This document shows positions 1 through 11,267 of a stretch of DNA of 64,000 bases, in pieces. This DNA is from Euonymus europaeus (taxonomy: Eukaryota; Streptophyta; Magnoliopsida; Celastrales; Celastraceae). The stretch spans positions 24,750,501 through 24,814,500 of the forward strand of contig OY756958.1 in the NCBI GenBank assembly GCA_963580455.1. Reading direction: 5' to 3'. Position 1 is the first letter of the stretch. Every line of letters starts with the position of its first letter. The notes under the pieces were generated by a model, which had not been told where the DNA came from, did not search any database, and was given only the letters and a program-made list of their open reading frames with translations. A program made the position numbers and the translations under genes.

Positions 1-140
1 ATGATTCTTTGCCAACTTACTTACATTCTGCTGGTTTTTGTTCTTCTTTATTTCCTTAAATTTCGTAAGTTTTCTCACTGCACCATGGTTGCTGCAATTC
101 AAGGCTTCAAAGTTCAAAGTTGGCATTTATTATTTTCTAG

Positions 141-595
141 ATCTGTTCTTGTTCTAAATGGAAATGGGGCTGATGTGGCGAAGCATTGTGTTCCTGCAGT
201 TCCCACAAAGAGGTACCAACTAGCAAGTCAAAATTTATCATATTTCTATAACTTGGTTGTGACTGCAATATTGGTAAAATGACTTGTTTATTTACTTTCA
301 TAGAATATCAATCACATTCAGAAAAATGGATGAGTCAAAGTGGCCGATTGGGTTTGTTCCAGAATCTGATTTGCAAGGGATTCAGCCATTATCATATGAA
401 AAGGACAAATTGAAAAACAAATCGAAGAGGTTTGATTCTCCTAAGTCTGACGGCCATACAAAAAGACATCCTTTTAGAAGACATGCAGATGATTTTGTGA
501 GAGAAGTTATTACCCAGTCAGAGCCGCATTATCTGACTCGGTCAAGGCAAGGGCCTATTTATAAGCGAAATTTTAGGATGAATCCGGACAGCTGA
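141..595 (+). CDS. ALKBH10-like 2OG-Fe(II) RNA demethylase, 3' end (partial)
   Basis: Last two exons of a gene that begins left of the window: 141-212 and 304-595, joined by a GT-AG intron (213-303) that splits an Arg codon; stop TGA at 593-595. The joined protein reads SVLVLNGNGADVAKHCVPA, then PTKRISITFRKMDESKWP. This is the end of the double-stranded beta-helix fold of plant AlkB homologues; the two Arg of RISITFR correspond to the 2-oxoglutarate-binding R-x-N-x-T-x-R motif. The remaining ~75 residues form a basic, low-complexity tail. Plant ALKBH9/10 proteins remove N6-methyladenosine from mRNA. The 'KWPxGFxPExDLQGI' stretch points to the ALKBH10 rather than ALKBH9 branch, from memory of the family. 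The iron-binding residues lie outside the window, so activity cannot be judged. Confidence 0.85.
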
Positions 596-2082
596 TGAGT
601 GCATAAGTTTGTGGATATACTTGTTATTGACCCATTTATTCTTCAATATTTTGGCAGCTATCTGTGGCTGTGGATCTGAATTGGTCGAGAGGTATTCTAT
701 TTTTGTACATGATTATAGGTGTGTCAAAGGTATCAAAGCGATTAGTGAAGGAGTGATGGATAAGAAGAGGAGTTGGTTTTAGTAAGCCAGAAGGGGTGGA
801 TAAGAATTGTTTGATCTAGTATAAGTTTTAGGCTGCTTGTCTGATGGATTTGTTTATTGGAGATGCTGAGCTGCACATTGGTTGTACGGGCATGGTATCC
901 ATTTGTTGTATCATTGAGTCTTTCCACCTTTTCTTTTCTCAGATTCTATTTGGAGTGTAATATTTGTGAAAATTACAATAACTTGAGCATTCCTCGTTTC
1001 ATTGTAATATAGACTTCGCTTGATGATTTTCTGATTGTGGTCTTAGTTGTGAACTGACTTTGACACTATTGTATGAATGTCTTGCTAATGCTACAAAAGC
1101 ATTTGAGATACTGGTAGTGTTCCATTTAGGGGGATTAAATGTCTGCTTATATCTATCTTACTGATTGCCTGTTAGGTTTTTCGTCATAGCCATTGAATCA
1201 CCAAAAAAAACCTGCTCTTCATTGCAGATGCAGTGGTGGAGATGACTTGAAATTGCAATTCAGACTAGTCAACTTTTTGTACGATTGAGAAAAGGACAGT
1301 TTTATCTTTTGTCTGAACAGGCTCCATAGCGAATTTGAAGCCCAGCCAAGTGTTCTGTCTCTGAAGTGTTTCTTCGTGCCTTTGTTTTTGGGGTAAAAGT
1401 TTGATGGTCTTGAGTGTGGAATCGGTGACTGGAACCCAAACATTTAGCTAGAACAATGAGCACGTTTCTTCGAGCTAGAAACGACAAAATTATAGGGACT
1501 GATATCAGTATAGGCTTGCTTTGTGCCTTGTGTGGTCCATTGGCAAATAAACTACCAGAATTCTGGTCATTCACAGGATCCAAAGCTGGAAACCAAGATC
1601 AGAGATAAATGAATAGATGAAGTCATGGTCTAAGTTTGTTGATGGCAGGAATTCTCTTTCCCTTACACGTTGTACTTCTCCCACCGCACACAGGACAGGA
1701 CAATGATGTTGGTACGTATACCCTAGTGGTGGTCCAACTGTTTTAATGGAACAATCTAGCTGGCTAGCTTTGGTATTTCTTGGAGATCTTGTGATAGAAA
1801 GTATATATGATGGGTTACTAGTTTCTCAGCTTTCACACTTCTCTTCTGTGAATATGTTTGCTCCTCGTTCCATGGCATTAAGGCATTGTTTAGGAAGATA
1901 AGGTGGGGACTAAAGGATAAACTATCCTAGGTCTGCCCTTGGTCCAGCACCTATGGTATATGCATTATGCAAAGTTGACATATTTGGCCAAGTAGTCTTC
2001 CTGCAAATTTTATAATAAAGGCACTCGAAATATGAGATAAGATAATCATAGCAAAATATGATAAGATAATCAAACCTTAGAC

Positions 2083-2129
<47 letters not shown>

Positions 2130-2373
2130 CTTTTTAATTAATTTTTTTGGCAAGACTTGACCTCAGAATATAGGGTGTAATAATGGTACTGGAGACAAAC
2201 ATATTGGAGGAACAAGGACTTGAGAGGGAAAGAATAATGGCCCCCATGATGTCCTTATGAAGAGCAACAAGTTAGGGTAAAGCCCCCATTGGGTTTAAGG
2301 CTCTGCATGCATGCCCTTGTCCACAGTTACCTCCAAATTAAACATCCCACATGCCTTTGTTCCTTTCTCTTCT
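596..2373. other. 3' UTR of the ALKBH gene and intergenic spacer
   Basis: The first few hundred bases are probably the 3' untranslated region of the ALKBH-like gene. The rest is AT-rich spacer leading into the SAUR promoter. The short open frames here show no recognisable protein. The only structure seen is the TA/T tract noted separately. Confidence 0.5.
2088..2129. repeat. (TA)n followed by poly-T tract
   Basis: About 14 TA dinucleotides run into a T-rich stretch, roughly 360 bp upstream of the SAUR start codon. Simple repeat, probably length-variable between individuals. Confidence 0.8.
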
Positions 2374-2381
2374 TATAAATA
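2374..2381 (+). promoter_or_regulatory. TATA box of the SAUR gene
   Basis: TATAAATA lies 101-108 bp upstream of the SAUR start codon, after a CT-rich stretch. This would give a 5' leader of about 70-75 nt, normal for SAUR genes. Confidence 0.65.
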
Positions 2382-2481
2382 CTTCTCACTTCATCAAACC
2401 TTTCCCCACCACCACAAGATCCAATTAGTAAGTATTTATTCTCAAGAAAGAAGAGAATACACACTTTAAAAATCACAAAAC

Positions 2482-2796
2482 ATGGCCATCAAGAAGTCAT
2501 CAAACAAAGTACGTCCTCAAACAGTAGCTCTCAAGCAGATTCTTAAAAGATGTTCAAGTTTTGGGAAGAAGCACGGCGAGGACGAGTCGCCGGAGGACGT
2601 ACCGAGAGGTCACTTCGTGGTGTACGTTGGAGAGAACAGGAGCAGATACATTATCCCAATATCTTGGTTGAGTAATCCAGAGTTCCAAACTCTACTTCAA
2701 AGAGCTGAAGAGGAGTTCGGGTTTAATCATGATATGGGTCTTACTATTCCTTGTGAAGAAGTCGTTTTTCGCTCTCTTACATCCACGCTCAGATAG
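2482..2796 (+). CDS. SAUR50: SAUR (small auxin up RNA) protein, SAUR50-like
   Basis: Intronless 104-residue protein, the usual size and structure for this family. The N-terminus carries a basic [10 protein letters not shown] stretch. The SAUR domain covers roughly residues 37-100: [20 protein letters not shown], the [17 protein letters not shown] core and the MGLTIPCEE end. SAUR proteins of this type inhibit PP2C.D phosphatases at the plasma membrane, so that H+-ATPase stays active and cells expand (family knowledge). The start is the first ATG after the TATA box. From memory the sequence is closest to the Arabidopsis SAUR50/SAUR9/SAUR10 group; the exact member is uncertain. It stands alone here, whereas many SAUR genes lie in tandem arrays. 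Confidence 0.92.
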   Translation: MAIKKSSNKVRPQTVALKQILKRCSSFGKKHGEDESPEDVPRGHFVVYVGENRSRYIIPISWLSNPEFQTLLQRAEEEFGFNHDMGLTIPCEEVVFRSLTSTLR

Positions 2797-2860
2797 AGAA
2801 ATACTATTGTGCTGGTTGTATATATATACATATTGCTTTATTTTCTTGGAGGTTTTTTTC

Positions 2861-2879
2861 CTAGCACTAGCAGTGCTAG
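2861..2879. repeat. Short inverted repeat in the SAUR 3' UTR
   Basis: CTAGCAC and GTGCTAG arms of 7 bp flank a 5-base loop, 65 bp after the SAUR stop codon. In the transcript it could form a small hairpin. SAUR mRNAs are short-lived, but this is not the known DST instability element, and a role is only a guess. Confidence 0.4.
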
Positions 2880-3024
2880 TTTGGTCCTTGGACATGAATG
2901 AAAGAAAACAAGGCTTTCTCTTCTATTTTTATATCTCCTCTTGCTTCGTGTTTGTTTAATCCTCTATGGATCTTTTATAATGATGTAGAAGATGTACAAG
3001 TACACAAACTTATTTCCTTGTTGG

Positions 3025-3050
3025 TTATATATATATATATATATATATAT
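3025..3050. repeat. (TA)n microsatellite
   Basis: Pure TA run of about 13 units downstream of the SAUR gene. The neighbouring spacer (2880-3388) otherwise shows nothing gene-like. Confidence 0.8.
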
Positions 3051-3490
3051 GGACGTATTTTTTGTCGTATAAACTTGTGACGCCTAATTTGTTCCAAGAT
3101 CATTAATCAGAAACTATTCTCTACCTTTTTATTCGATAAGTACTCGAGTGATTATGTTATTATTTTTCTGAGAAACAAGAGATTATGCAAATAATGTGTT
3201 CATATTTGTAACGTTTTATGAACAATTCATTATCTCAGGCATTCATCATCCTTTGAGCCTTTATCCCAAAAACTTAGGATTGACTAAACGAGTTTATGAG
3301 AACAGCAACGAAAATTCACCTCGAGTATTCATTATTTCGGAGGTTCATTGTCTCAGACAATACAATTGAGAAATATCTATAATATTATCACTACAACAGA
3401 TTGGTCAACGTTGACAATTTTAAAGTGTCGTAAAAAAAATACAAAAGTTTTCTTGTATTGTGAATTTGTTGTAAGTTTAATGTAACTAAA

Positions 3491-3930
3491 GGGGAAAGGA
3501 GGCGATCTCCTCTTCCTACCCCTCCTCTTCCCCTTCAATCTCTCTGTGTTCCGTCCGTTTCCCACTCCATCCTTCCATCTTCTCCACTCTCCTCTTTTCT
3601 TCCATCTTCTCATGTTTTTCTTTGTTATTAGTTTGTTTTTGTTGTTGAATAAATCGGTGACACTGAAGAGATTTGCAAACTTCTTGTTTCATCTCTCTCT
3701 GGTTTTCAGATCTAGTACGTGATTTTTTGAGGGGAGGAGGTGATCTCCTCTTCCTCCCCCTCCTCTTCCCCTTCAATCTATCTGTGTTCCCTCCATTTTC
3801 CTCCATCCTTCCATCTTCTCCATTCTCCTATTTTCTTCCATCTTCTCATGTTTTTCTTTGTTATCAGTTTGTTGTTGTTAAATAAATTGGTGACACTGAA
3901 GAGATTTGCAGACTTCTTGTTTCTATGGGG
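3491..3930. repeat. 240-bp direct tandem duplication inside the CACTA element
   Basis: Copy 1 starts at 3491 and copy 2 at 3731, so the period is 240 bp; copy 2 runs to about 3930. Both begin GGGGA, pass through a pyrimidine-rich stretch (CTCCTCTTCC, then CTTCCATCTTCTCATG) and end in GTGACACTGAAGAGATTTGC. They differ by scattered substitutions and small indels. The pyrimidine richness creates long spurious open frames on both strands. Confidence 0.85.
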
Positions 3931-4020
3931 GATCTTATAGATTTGGCACCTGTTTTCTCAGATTTGGACTTGGACAAACCTTATTGGACTTACGTGGCTT
4001 TTGGCGCCCACTTGTTAATA

Positions 4021-4262
4021 CTCCCTCTCCCATTTTAATTGTCCCCTTTACTTTTTCACACAGTTTAAGAAAATATTTAATTATATTTCAATTTGACCTT
4101 TATACCCTTATTTATAATGTGCATTGTTATTGAGTTAATTATTGAGCTTTTCAAGTTAAGGGTATAAATAAGGATAAAATGAGAAAAAATAATTTTCATT
4201 AATTGAAATGGGCATGCATTTTGGGACATCTAAAAAAAACAATTAAAATGGGACGGAGGGAG
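4021..4262. mobile_element. Stowaway-type MITE nested in the CACTA element
   Basis: 242 bp flanked by TA (4019-4020 and 4263-4264). The terminal inverted repeats begin CTCCCTCTCCCATTTTAATT and end AATTAAAATGGGACGGAGGGAG, the standard Stowaway (Tc1/mariner-derived) termini. It has no coding capacity. Because it sits within the CACTA ends, it inserted after them. Confidence 0.88.
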
Positions 4263-4930
4263 TAATGAAGTACCGTTAAATAATTTATGACGCTTTTTAA
4301 TGGGATGATGTGATTGCAAATGAGTGTCAACGCTTTTTATAAAGCGTCGTCCTTAAAACATCATAACCAATTCCTCTTTTTTTAGTGTGGATGGATATGA
4401 TCAATTAATGGAATTTAGTGAGTCGAGACTATGGACAATGGGACATGATAAATGTGTTTTTGGGTATTGAATTGGTAATGAAATTATGTATTAAAATGAA
4501 TTAATTAAGGCGGTTCCATAAATTTTTGGTCCGAATACTACAGAGACATGCTTAATCAACTCAATCGTACTTGTACATTGGTGCACATGCAAGTGGGACT
4601 CACTTCTCTAGTTGATTGATGAGGAGATACCTAATTTCTTGTCTCTAATCCTTTTAAACAATCTTGCGTAAGCACAACTTGAAAGTTGCATTATTGATAT
4701 GATTACAACAAATTTGAAACTTAATATTTATTATTCATTTTTAATTCTTTAATATTAATCTATTCCAAGTAATATATCGAAATCAAACTTACTATTGATT
4801 ACAAATTATAATCCAACAAAATGATTCTAAGTTTGCATGAATAATATGAATTAATGAATAGCTCTACCGTAACTCTCGTGACATTCTCTCAAATAAGTTT
4901 AAAGGTTTTAATTAAGAAAAATGGTATATG

Positions 4931-5238
4931 TAGCTCATATTTGCAAATCTATTGTATCTAATATCTAGTTATTATATTAATTTTCTATTCTAATTAATTA
5001 TTTTACTATCTTAATCAATATGTTGAGCATTTATTGGTTTGTATAGTTTTATTCTAATTAATTATTAGTCCATTAGGGTCTAACGAATTCGTTCCTCTTA
5101 GAGTTTAACACTTATTGTTTATGTTATAATATGAAAATCCAATACACGAGCCCGTTAGAGTTTAGCAAATCCGTTTCTCTTAAGACGTAGCACTTATTGT
5201 TTAGATATCAACTATCATGAACTCCTAAATATGAGCTA
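4931..5238. mobile_element. MITE-like element with TAGCTCATATTT inverted ends
   Basis: TAGCTCATATTT at 4931-4942 is matched by AAATATGAGCTA at 5227-5238. The interior contains repeated phrases of the form AACGAATTCGTTCCTCTTAG and TTTAACACTTATTGTTTATG. The same interior recurs at about 56,430-56,960, showing a dispersed family. Superfamily not assigned because no clear target duplication is visible. Confidence 0.6.
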
Positions 5239-6079
5239 TTTATTATTATCCTTTAATTAATAAGATGAGTTGTAGGGAGAGACACATTGGATCCGCAATT
5301 TTTAAGGGTACCCTGTATTTTAAGGTCAATAATTAACAAATCTCTTTACACAAGATTTGTTAGAATTTGGAGCTTTAATTATTTCAACAAAGCAGTACGT
5401 GAATCTGTATATTGAGGTATGCTTATGCTTCTTTCTGCTGCTACTTGTTGGTGAGATGATCAATATGGCTTGCTTTTGCTTGGTTGTTTTAGGTTGTTTT
5501 TCACGTGCAGTGTGATTTGTCCTACGTCTGAACTAGCAGATTTGGTTTTAGACATGAAATCCTTGTCCATTTTGGAAAGAGATCAATCCATGCATGTGAG
5601 GAGTTTGATAATTGCCCTAATTACTTCCAGCTTTCCACTAGTTATAGTCATTAGATTACTAAGACTCAAAGTAAGTACCAAAAATCAACATCCATTTCCG
5701 GATTACTTGTTCTGGCCCTTACTGGGATTCTCACAATTGTACTGAAGATAGTCCAAATTATTTTGTCGATTAATTAGTCGGTAATCACCGACAAATGTTG
5801 TGTGGTGATGAATACGGTTATAACAATACCAGACTATTGTACTTACTCCAAAAGATTAGCATTAAAAAATATTAATATATGACGTATTCTTAGTTAAATT
5901 AGCATTTTTGTATTTTATTATATAAGTTTGTTAGGTTAGTAACGATGAAAGATTATCAAAAGAATTCTGCCTACCTTAATCTCTTGATTTTAGTGAAATG
6001 GGCTGGGCTATTGCAGCTCTTTCCAGAGAACTATGTAACCACATGGGCAGGCCTAATTGCAGTTCGGCCTATTCAGCAT

Positions 6080-6173
6080 CATACGTTTGGTTAAAAATAT
6101 ATCTGATGTATAAATTGATATATAGAGAAAAACTGAATTTATAAGTTGACGTATAACATCTGCCAAACGCACG
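6080..6173. mobile_element. Short MITE-like element
   Basis: CATACGTTTGG at the left is matched by CCAAACGCACG at the right, with an AT-rich interior of about 70 bp. It lies about 470 bp upstream of the Pin1 start codon. Length and ends fit a tiny deleted MITE; superfamily uncertain. Confidence 0.45.
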
Positions 6174-6646
6174 AATCTCGAGTCATGCCTGCTCTGAGTT
6201 TGAGGCTTTGAGCAGTAATCCTCGCGTTTTGTATTCAGATTGGACCAAGCTCGAGTTTCTTACTTTTTTAAGTGAATTATTGGGCCTAGGCCCATACATT
6301 ATTGGAGGTTTTCAGGCTATCAGATTCCGGCCCATGATTCTTATCAACCCTACTTTCAAACCTTTTCGACACGTGTACGTTCAACGAGCAAGGAATACTG
6401 TATGCTTTATGGTGACGGCTGTAGCATCCACATTTTCCCTACGCCCCTACGCAGCTACCCTCTTGTGAAAAAGTAGCCGCTTCCCACTGCGACATATCTC
6501 GTCAGCTAGCAAAGATAGAGTCCGATCGGAAGAGAAAAAAACCTTCTTCGATCTCAGTGGTAGATCGAACGGAATCGAAGTTAGCAGGATCAGAAGTAGC
6601 GAAAACGAGAGAGAGAGGGAGAGAGAGGAGCGAGAAGAAATCGAAA

Positions 6647-8553
6647 ATGGCGTCCGCTAATCAAGTGAGGGCTTCTCACATCCTGATAAAGCACGAGGGC
6701 TCTCGCAGGAAGGCCTCGTGGAAGGATCCTGAAGGCCGTGTCATCAAGAACACCACCAGAGAGAGCGCCGTCTCCCAGCTCAAAGCCTTCCGTGATGACA
6801 TCGTTGCCGGCAAGGTTAAGTTCGAGGACATTGCCTCTCGGTTCTCCGACTGCAGCTCAGCTAAGCGTGGCGGAGATCTTGGTCAGTTCTTATTTTCTCT
6901 CTCTCTGGTTTGGTTGTATAATAGCTTTCCGATTTTATTCGATTCGTGGAATTTATATATAACAGTTGTTGATTAACGAGTCTTACGTGTTTGTGTTTGG
7001 TTCTCCAGGAGTTCTTGTTAGGTTTTTTGTTTTGAGATTAGGGTTTTGTTTTCGGTCATTCATTTTAAGTTAATTTTTTGTTGAAAGTTCGTATTGAATT
7101 TTTTATGTTGTGGGAATAATTCTGTGTATAATTTCCCTCAAGTGAAGTATGATGGATTTCATTAACTTAATTATCTGATAAACTTTGTAGTGCTACTGTG
7201 CAGTTGTATTCATGGATATTGTTGCATCTGTATTTAACTCACAGTGTGGCATAACAAAGCTTCGAGAAAGATAATTGTTAGATTCTTGCTGCGACGGTCA
7301 TTCTCTGAACAATTATTTACAGAATTTGTGAAATTAATTCATGGTATCAATCTCCTGTTACATGCTATACGAGATGCATCTCAGACTCTGTAGTTAGCTT
7401 GTGGCATAAAGAGTGCCTTGTTACTGCAAATTTGGTTTACAGGACTGAAGAGCTCTATGCATCAGGGTAGCATTTTCATCTATCGTGCATGAACTGTGGA
7501 TTGAACATTAGTATGCTGGTGTAATGAAATGATAGGTGCTTAGAATTCTTGTGTTCTGATCTGAATCGCTTGGCTTCTCAATTTAGCAATTTGTTATTGT
7601 AGATACTTGTATTTCTCTTTTATTATTGCATCTTCACTTGCATCGTGGGAGTGGTTGTGATACATTTGAATGCAACTTGACGGTTCCATTGAATCTCTTT
7701 AGCATGAAAGATTTAAATTTCTGGTCGAAGAAGTAATTGGTTAGATGTAAGCGAACAAGTCAGATATGCTAGTATAGAAGATGTAGTATGTTGTTTTCCT
7801 AGACCGCTGTACTCAACCTTTAGGCATTCATTAAGGATAATTCTTTAGTTAATTTGACCGCAGTCCTGATTACTTTATATATATATATATATATTACTGG
7901 GTGTTAGTCTCTTCTCTTGATTCTCTTAATGGCACAATAGTTTACTTTACATGGCTAGTGATTGGTTTACCAAGTAGCATTCCGGTATTCTTGTTTTATT
8001 GTGAAACAATGTTGATTATCGTGAGAATTTAGTTTCATTCTGAGAGAGATTTACTTTCTTGTCTACACTTTTGTCCTCCTTGATGTGGTCTATGTAGTTT
8101 TTCTACGTGTTTGATGCATACTCAATTCCTCATGTAATGTCAAAAGGGAAGTTGAAAGATGTACTGATTAAAAATTATTTTATAATGTTTCATACTAGTA
8201 GCCTAGGCCAGTTTTGTGTCTTCTTGTCTGCTTATACTGAGGCCATCTGGCCATCCATATATTGATATGAGTTGCCTTAGCACATCTTTACCACTAATGT
8301 TATTAATCTAAAGTCAATTTGAATGATGCAATGGTCTTAGACTCAGTTCTTATCAAAGGAAAAAATGTTGGTAGTGTATCTGGTGACATGAACTGGTCTT
8401 AACGGATTGTATTCAAATAATGTTCCAGGTCCATTTGGTCGCGGACAAATGCAGAAGCCTTTCGAAGATGCTACATATGCTCTTAAAGTTGGTGAGATAA
8501 GTGAGATCGTGGATACTGACAGCGGTGCCCATATCATAATGAGGACTGGTTGA
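6647..8553 (+). CDS. PIN1AT: Pin1-type parvulin peptidyl-prolyl cis-trans isomerase
   Basis: Two exons, 6647-6881 and 8429-8553, joined by a ~1.5-kb GT-AG intron that splits a Gly codon. The product is 119 residues, the same length as Arabidopsis Pin1At, and like it has no WW domain. It isomerises phosphoSer/Thr-Pro bonds. Visible features are His11 in SHILIKH, the basic phosphate-binding pair Arg20-Arg21 in EGSRRKASW, catalytic Cys69 in [13 protein letters not shown], and the C-terminal [10 protein letters not shown] with His113. I chose the ATG at 6647 because it matches the family N-terminus; an in-frame extension upstream has no family similarity. In Arabidopsis the protein affects flowering time and auxin transport. 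Confidence 0.95.
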
Positions 8554-11158
8554 AGCGGGAAGGATATGCATTTGCCTTGTTGGGCTAAATTATTTTTTTG
8601 TGTGCTAAGCAAACAGATTTGTGTATTGATATTCGGGATAAAATGATCCTCATATGCTGGCGATTATTCTGGTGATACCCATATCATGTGCAGCGGTACT
8701 GACTTATTGATTGTGTTGAGGAATCGAGACTGATTATGATGTTTGTGTTATACTGCTATGAAGACATTTGATCAGATTTTTTTTTTGTGTGGTTTGTGAT
8801 GGTATGACCTGACAATAAATACTGGATAGTCAGGTTGGTTGGGTATTGGTTCAAATTCCTGGGGGTTTGGGGGTCGGGGTTTTCTTTGGAACAGGTGGGG
8901 TTTGGGTTAATTGCCCCCCTTTGTGGACCTTTCTGGTTTTATGCGTGCTATTATGTATTTTTTGTTGCTAGGGCGAATTTGTAGCCATGAAACAATAAGA
9001 TGGAGCTTTCTGGGTTTTTTTTATAATATTTTTAGATGAGGAATAAGATGGGAACTCTTTCTGCTAAAGCCGTAGACATCCTCACCTTCGTAAGAATTTT
9101 GTGGTGATTGCAATTGTGAAGTGTGGCTGATTCTGGCATTCTGCTCCTCCCAAAGGTCCAAATCATTCGTGACTTAGGCCATGCTTGGGAGGTGTTGGAT
9201 TGGGAGGGGTAGAGTTGGGAGGTGTTGAGTTGGGAGTGGTTTATAAAAGTGAACCCTTGATTGGTATGGGAGGGGTTGAGAGCTTTTAATGTGAGTAAAC
9301 ACCTCACAACCTCTCATTTTGAGGGGTTGGGAAAAGGGGGGTTGGGAGGGGTGTACGAATTCCTCCGAACATCTTGAGGTGTTCGCGCCAAGTAAGGGTT
9401 CGGAAGGGTTCGCTTGTTCACGAATCTCTCCCAACTCCTCTCCCAAGTAAGGTCTTAATGAAAATTGCTAGTACAATGACGTTTTCTTGGATAAAATTCA
9501 AGCTTTAGCGTAGTTTCAATCCCCAGTTCTTTTACAGTCACGACTGGATAGAAATTGTCTGAGACTGAAAAATGCACAACCAAACATATATAAGAGTAAA
9601 CGGTGATTGAAGAAATTGAAACGATACCTGACAAAGATTCCCACTCGGCGCCCTCGAGAATGTGTAAGCAGACTTAAGAAGTCGATCAAGTAGTATATCA
9701 TCACTGAAGAGGAGAACCCCTAAAAAGATTTCAAATTCTCTGAATGGTGACCAATAAATTTGCCGAAGAGTATTGCAAGTCCATTGGGATCAATATGAAG
9801 CCCACATCTGACATCTCTCTCTTTCTGCAGTCTGCACACACTGACCGACGAGCAAAGGTAATGCCAGTTGGGCGCTTCAAAAGACAGAAATGAGACAATC
9901 AGATCCCACATCCACCGACACCGGCAACTTTACAAGGAAGTAAATTTTAGTACATTATTTTTGCCGTAAATATGTAATAAAAAATTAACAATTAGACGAT
10001 CCAATTGAAAATAAAAGGAGTATAAAAGAAACAAAGTGTCAAAAGGTAGTCTAATAGACGTTGCTTATGGCGCCTTTCATGCCAAAGCCTCCGCCGATGG
10101 TTTTCCCTTCTCCTTAACTTGGCTTAGAGAGTTAGAGTCTACCCCAATCCACATTTTTATGAAAATTTGTAATTTGAGATTATTTGACTCAAATATACAG
10201 TTGACTACAAATATATATAATTTTTTTAATAAGTTAATGGCTATTTTTATATAAAAAGGGTTAAATTAGGATACTTTGAAGTGCGGTTGGGGGTAAATTT
10301 AAATAGATAAATGCATGTTGATGTTGTCATTAGGGTCCATAAATAACACCATATTACATATAATTGCACAATCATTCATAGTGGCATTTAATATGTTAGA
10401 AGGATGTACATTTTCACGTTTTTTTATAACACCGTTACTGAAGTGAACTTTATTTTATTTTATTTTCACTTTTCACTAGTTTCAATAATCTCTTTTTATT
10501 TTTTTAATAGTTGCCCTAACTTTTTTAACGGTTCCTCTTTGGATGTCGTGGATTCAATTTTTACATATAACAGTGTGTTTGACTAACATGAGCGGTTTAC
10601 ATGGATATTGTTTGAGCTCATAGATTTACTTAGTGCATGTCAAAGGTAATTGTGTTGGACTCACACGAATAGTTTATCGTAATTGCGTGAATTTATTATT
10701 TACGTATTTATTTAGATTTTATCTCTGATATAATATAAATTGAAATAGAATAATGTCTGAATATGTTTGACTTAAAAATGATTATCCAAACTTAGATGTT
10801 AGTATCTTATTGCACTGTGTTACCACTTTTCAAGTTCTGACTAAAATATCATTTGAGGGTCTACGATGAAAAAATCACGATGCATATTCATTTTCGTAAT
10901 TCATTTTTATGCAAAATCATATTTTCATCAACTTAAATTGAAATCTATATAGTTTCTTATTACTTCAAAATCACAACTATAAATAAAAAAACTAAATCAA
11001 GATTCAAGAGTGAACAACAAGAAGATTTGGATTGTAAACTTGCACATTTCAATGCCTCATCACATGCGCGCAGGTAAAAATAATATTTTTTGTGCCATAA
11101 AAAAGGTAAAAAGTAAAATAATTTCAATATGATAATCAAAACGGTAGATTTCTTCCTC
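8554..11158. other. Intergenic spacer, Pin1 3' UTR to GMD promoter
   Basis: Starts with the Pin1 3' UTR, contains a Tourist-like MITE at 9177-9454, then AT-rich spacer. Minus-strand reading of 9516-9911 gives two short frames with some coding flavour but no homology I can name. From 10,000 to 11,150 I see nothing beyond AT-rich sequence. Confidence 0.5.
9177..9454. mobile_element. Tourist-like MITE (PIF/Harbinger)
   Basis: 278 bp flanked by TTA (9174-9176 and 9455-9457). The ends are GGCCATGCTTGGGAGG and TCCCAAGTAAGGTC, imperfect inverted repeats of the Tourist type. The interior is rich in GGGAGGGGTTG-like runs on one side and CCCAACTCCTC on the other, so the element could fold into a long hairpin. 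It lies about 620 bp beyond the Pin1 stop codon. Confidence 0.75.
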
Positions 11159-11168
11159 TATATATATT
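11159..11168 (+). promoter_or_regulatory. TATA box of the GMD gene
   Basis: TATATATATT lies about 100 bp upstream of the GMD start codon at the edge of an AT-rich spacer, suggesting a leader of about 70 nt. Confidence 0.55.
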
Positions 11169-11267
11169 GACCGGACTGAACTTCTCTGAACAAGCAAAAA
11201 AGCGCGTATTGTTAGAAAAAAAACGGGCTTGTAATTTCCACAGCTCAGCTGCGATCAAGCCGAATCA

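Larger units (their letters stand above)
3389..4387. mobile_element. Non-autonomous CACTA (CMC/EnSpm-type) element
   Basis: The left end begins CACTACAACAGATTGGTCAA and the right end finishes TTTTTTTAGTG, so the ends are CACTA and TAGTG in inverted orientation. Inside both ends lie related subterminal blocks with GTGTCG or GCGTCG and TTTTAAAG or CGCTTTTTATAAAGCG, typical of plant CACTA elements. The element is about 1 kb with no transposase coding. A 3-bp target duplication is not clear (TAT on the left, TGG on the right), so it may be old or the right end slightly misplaced. It holds a 240-bp tandem duplication and a Stowaway MITE. Confidence 0.7.
4388..6500. other. Intergenic spacer between the CACTA element and the Pin1 gene
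   Basis: AT-rich DNA without a convincing gene. It holds two MITE-like elements, annotated separately. The open frames around 5470-5745 and 6208-6468 resemble no protein I recognise and lack coding character. The last ~150 bp before the Pin1 start are its probable promoter and leader, with a GA-rich stretch at 6607-6628. Confidence 0.6.

Noticed and set aside
3377..3940. Overlapping open frames on both strands rich in Arg/Lys or Ser/Phe.
   Set aside because: They come from the pyrimidine-rich tandem duplication inside the CACTA element and match no protein.
5470..5745. 91-residue frame with a hydrophobic middle.
   Set aside because: No family resemblance and no gene structure around it.
6557..6646. 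In-frame N-terminal extension of the Pin1 protein.
   Set aside because: The extension is Arg/Glu-rich from a GA repeat and absent from the family; the start at 6647 gives the exact family length.
9516..9911. Minus-strand frames, one reading GVLLFSDDILLDRLLKSAY in an alternative frame.
   Set aside because: Some coding flavour and a GT after GNLCQ, but too short, without a second clear exon or a family I can name.
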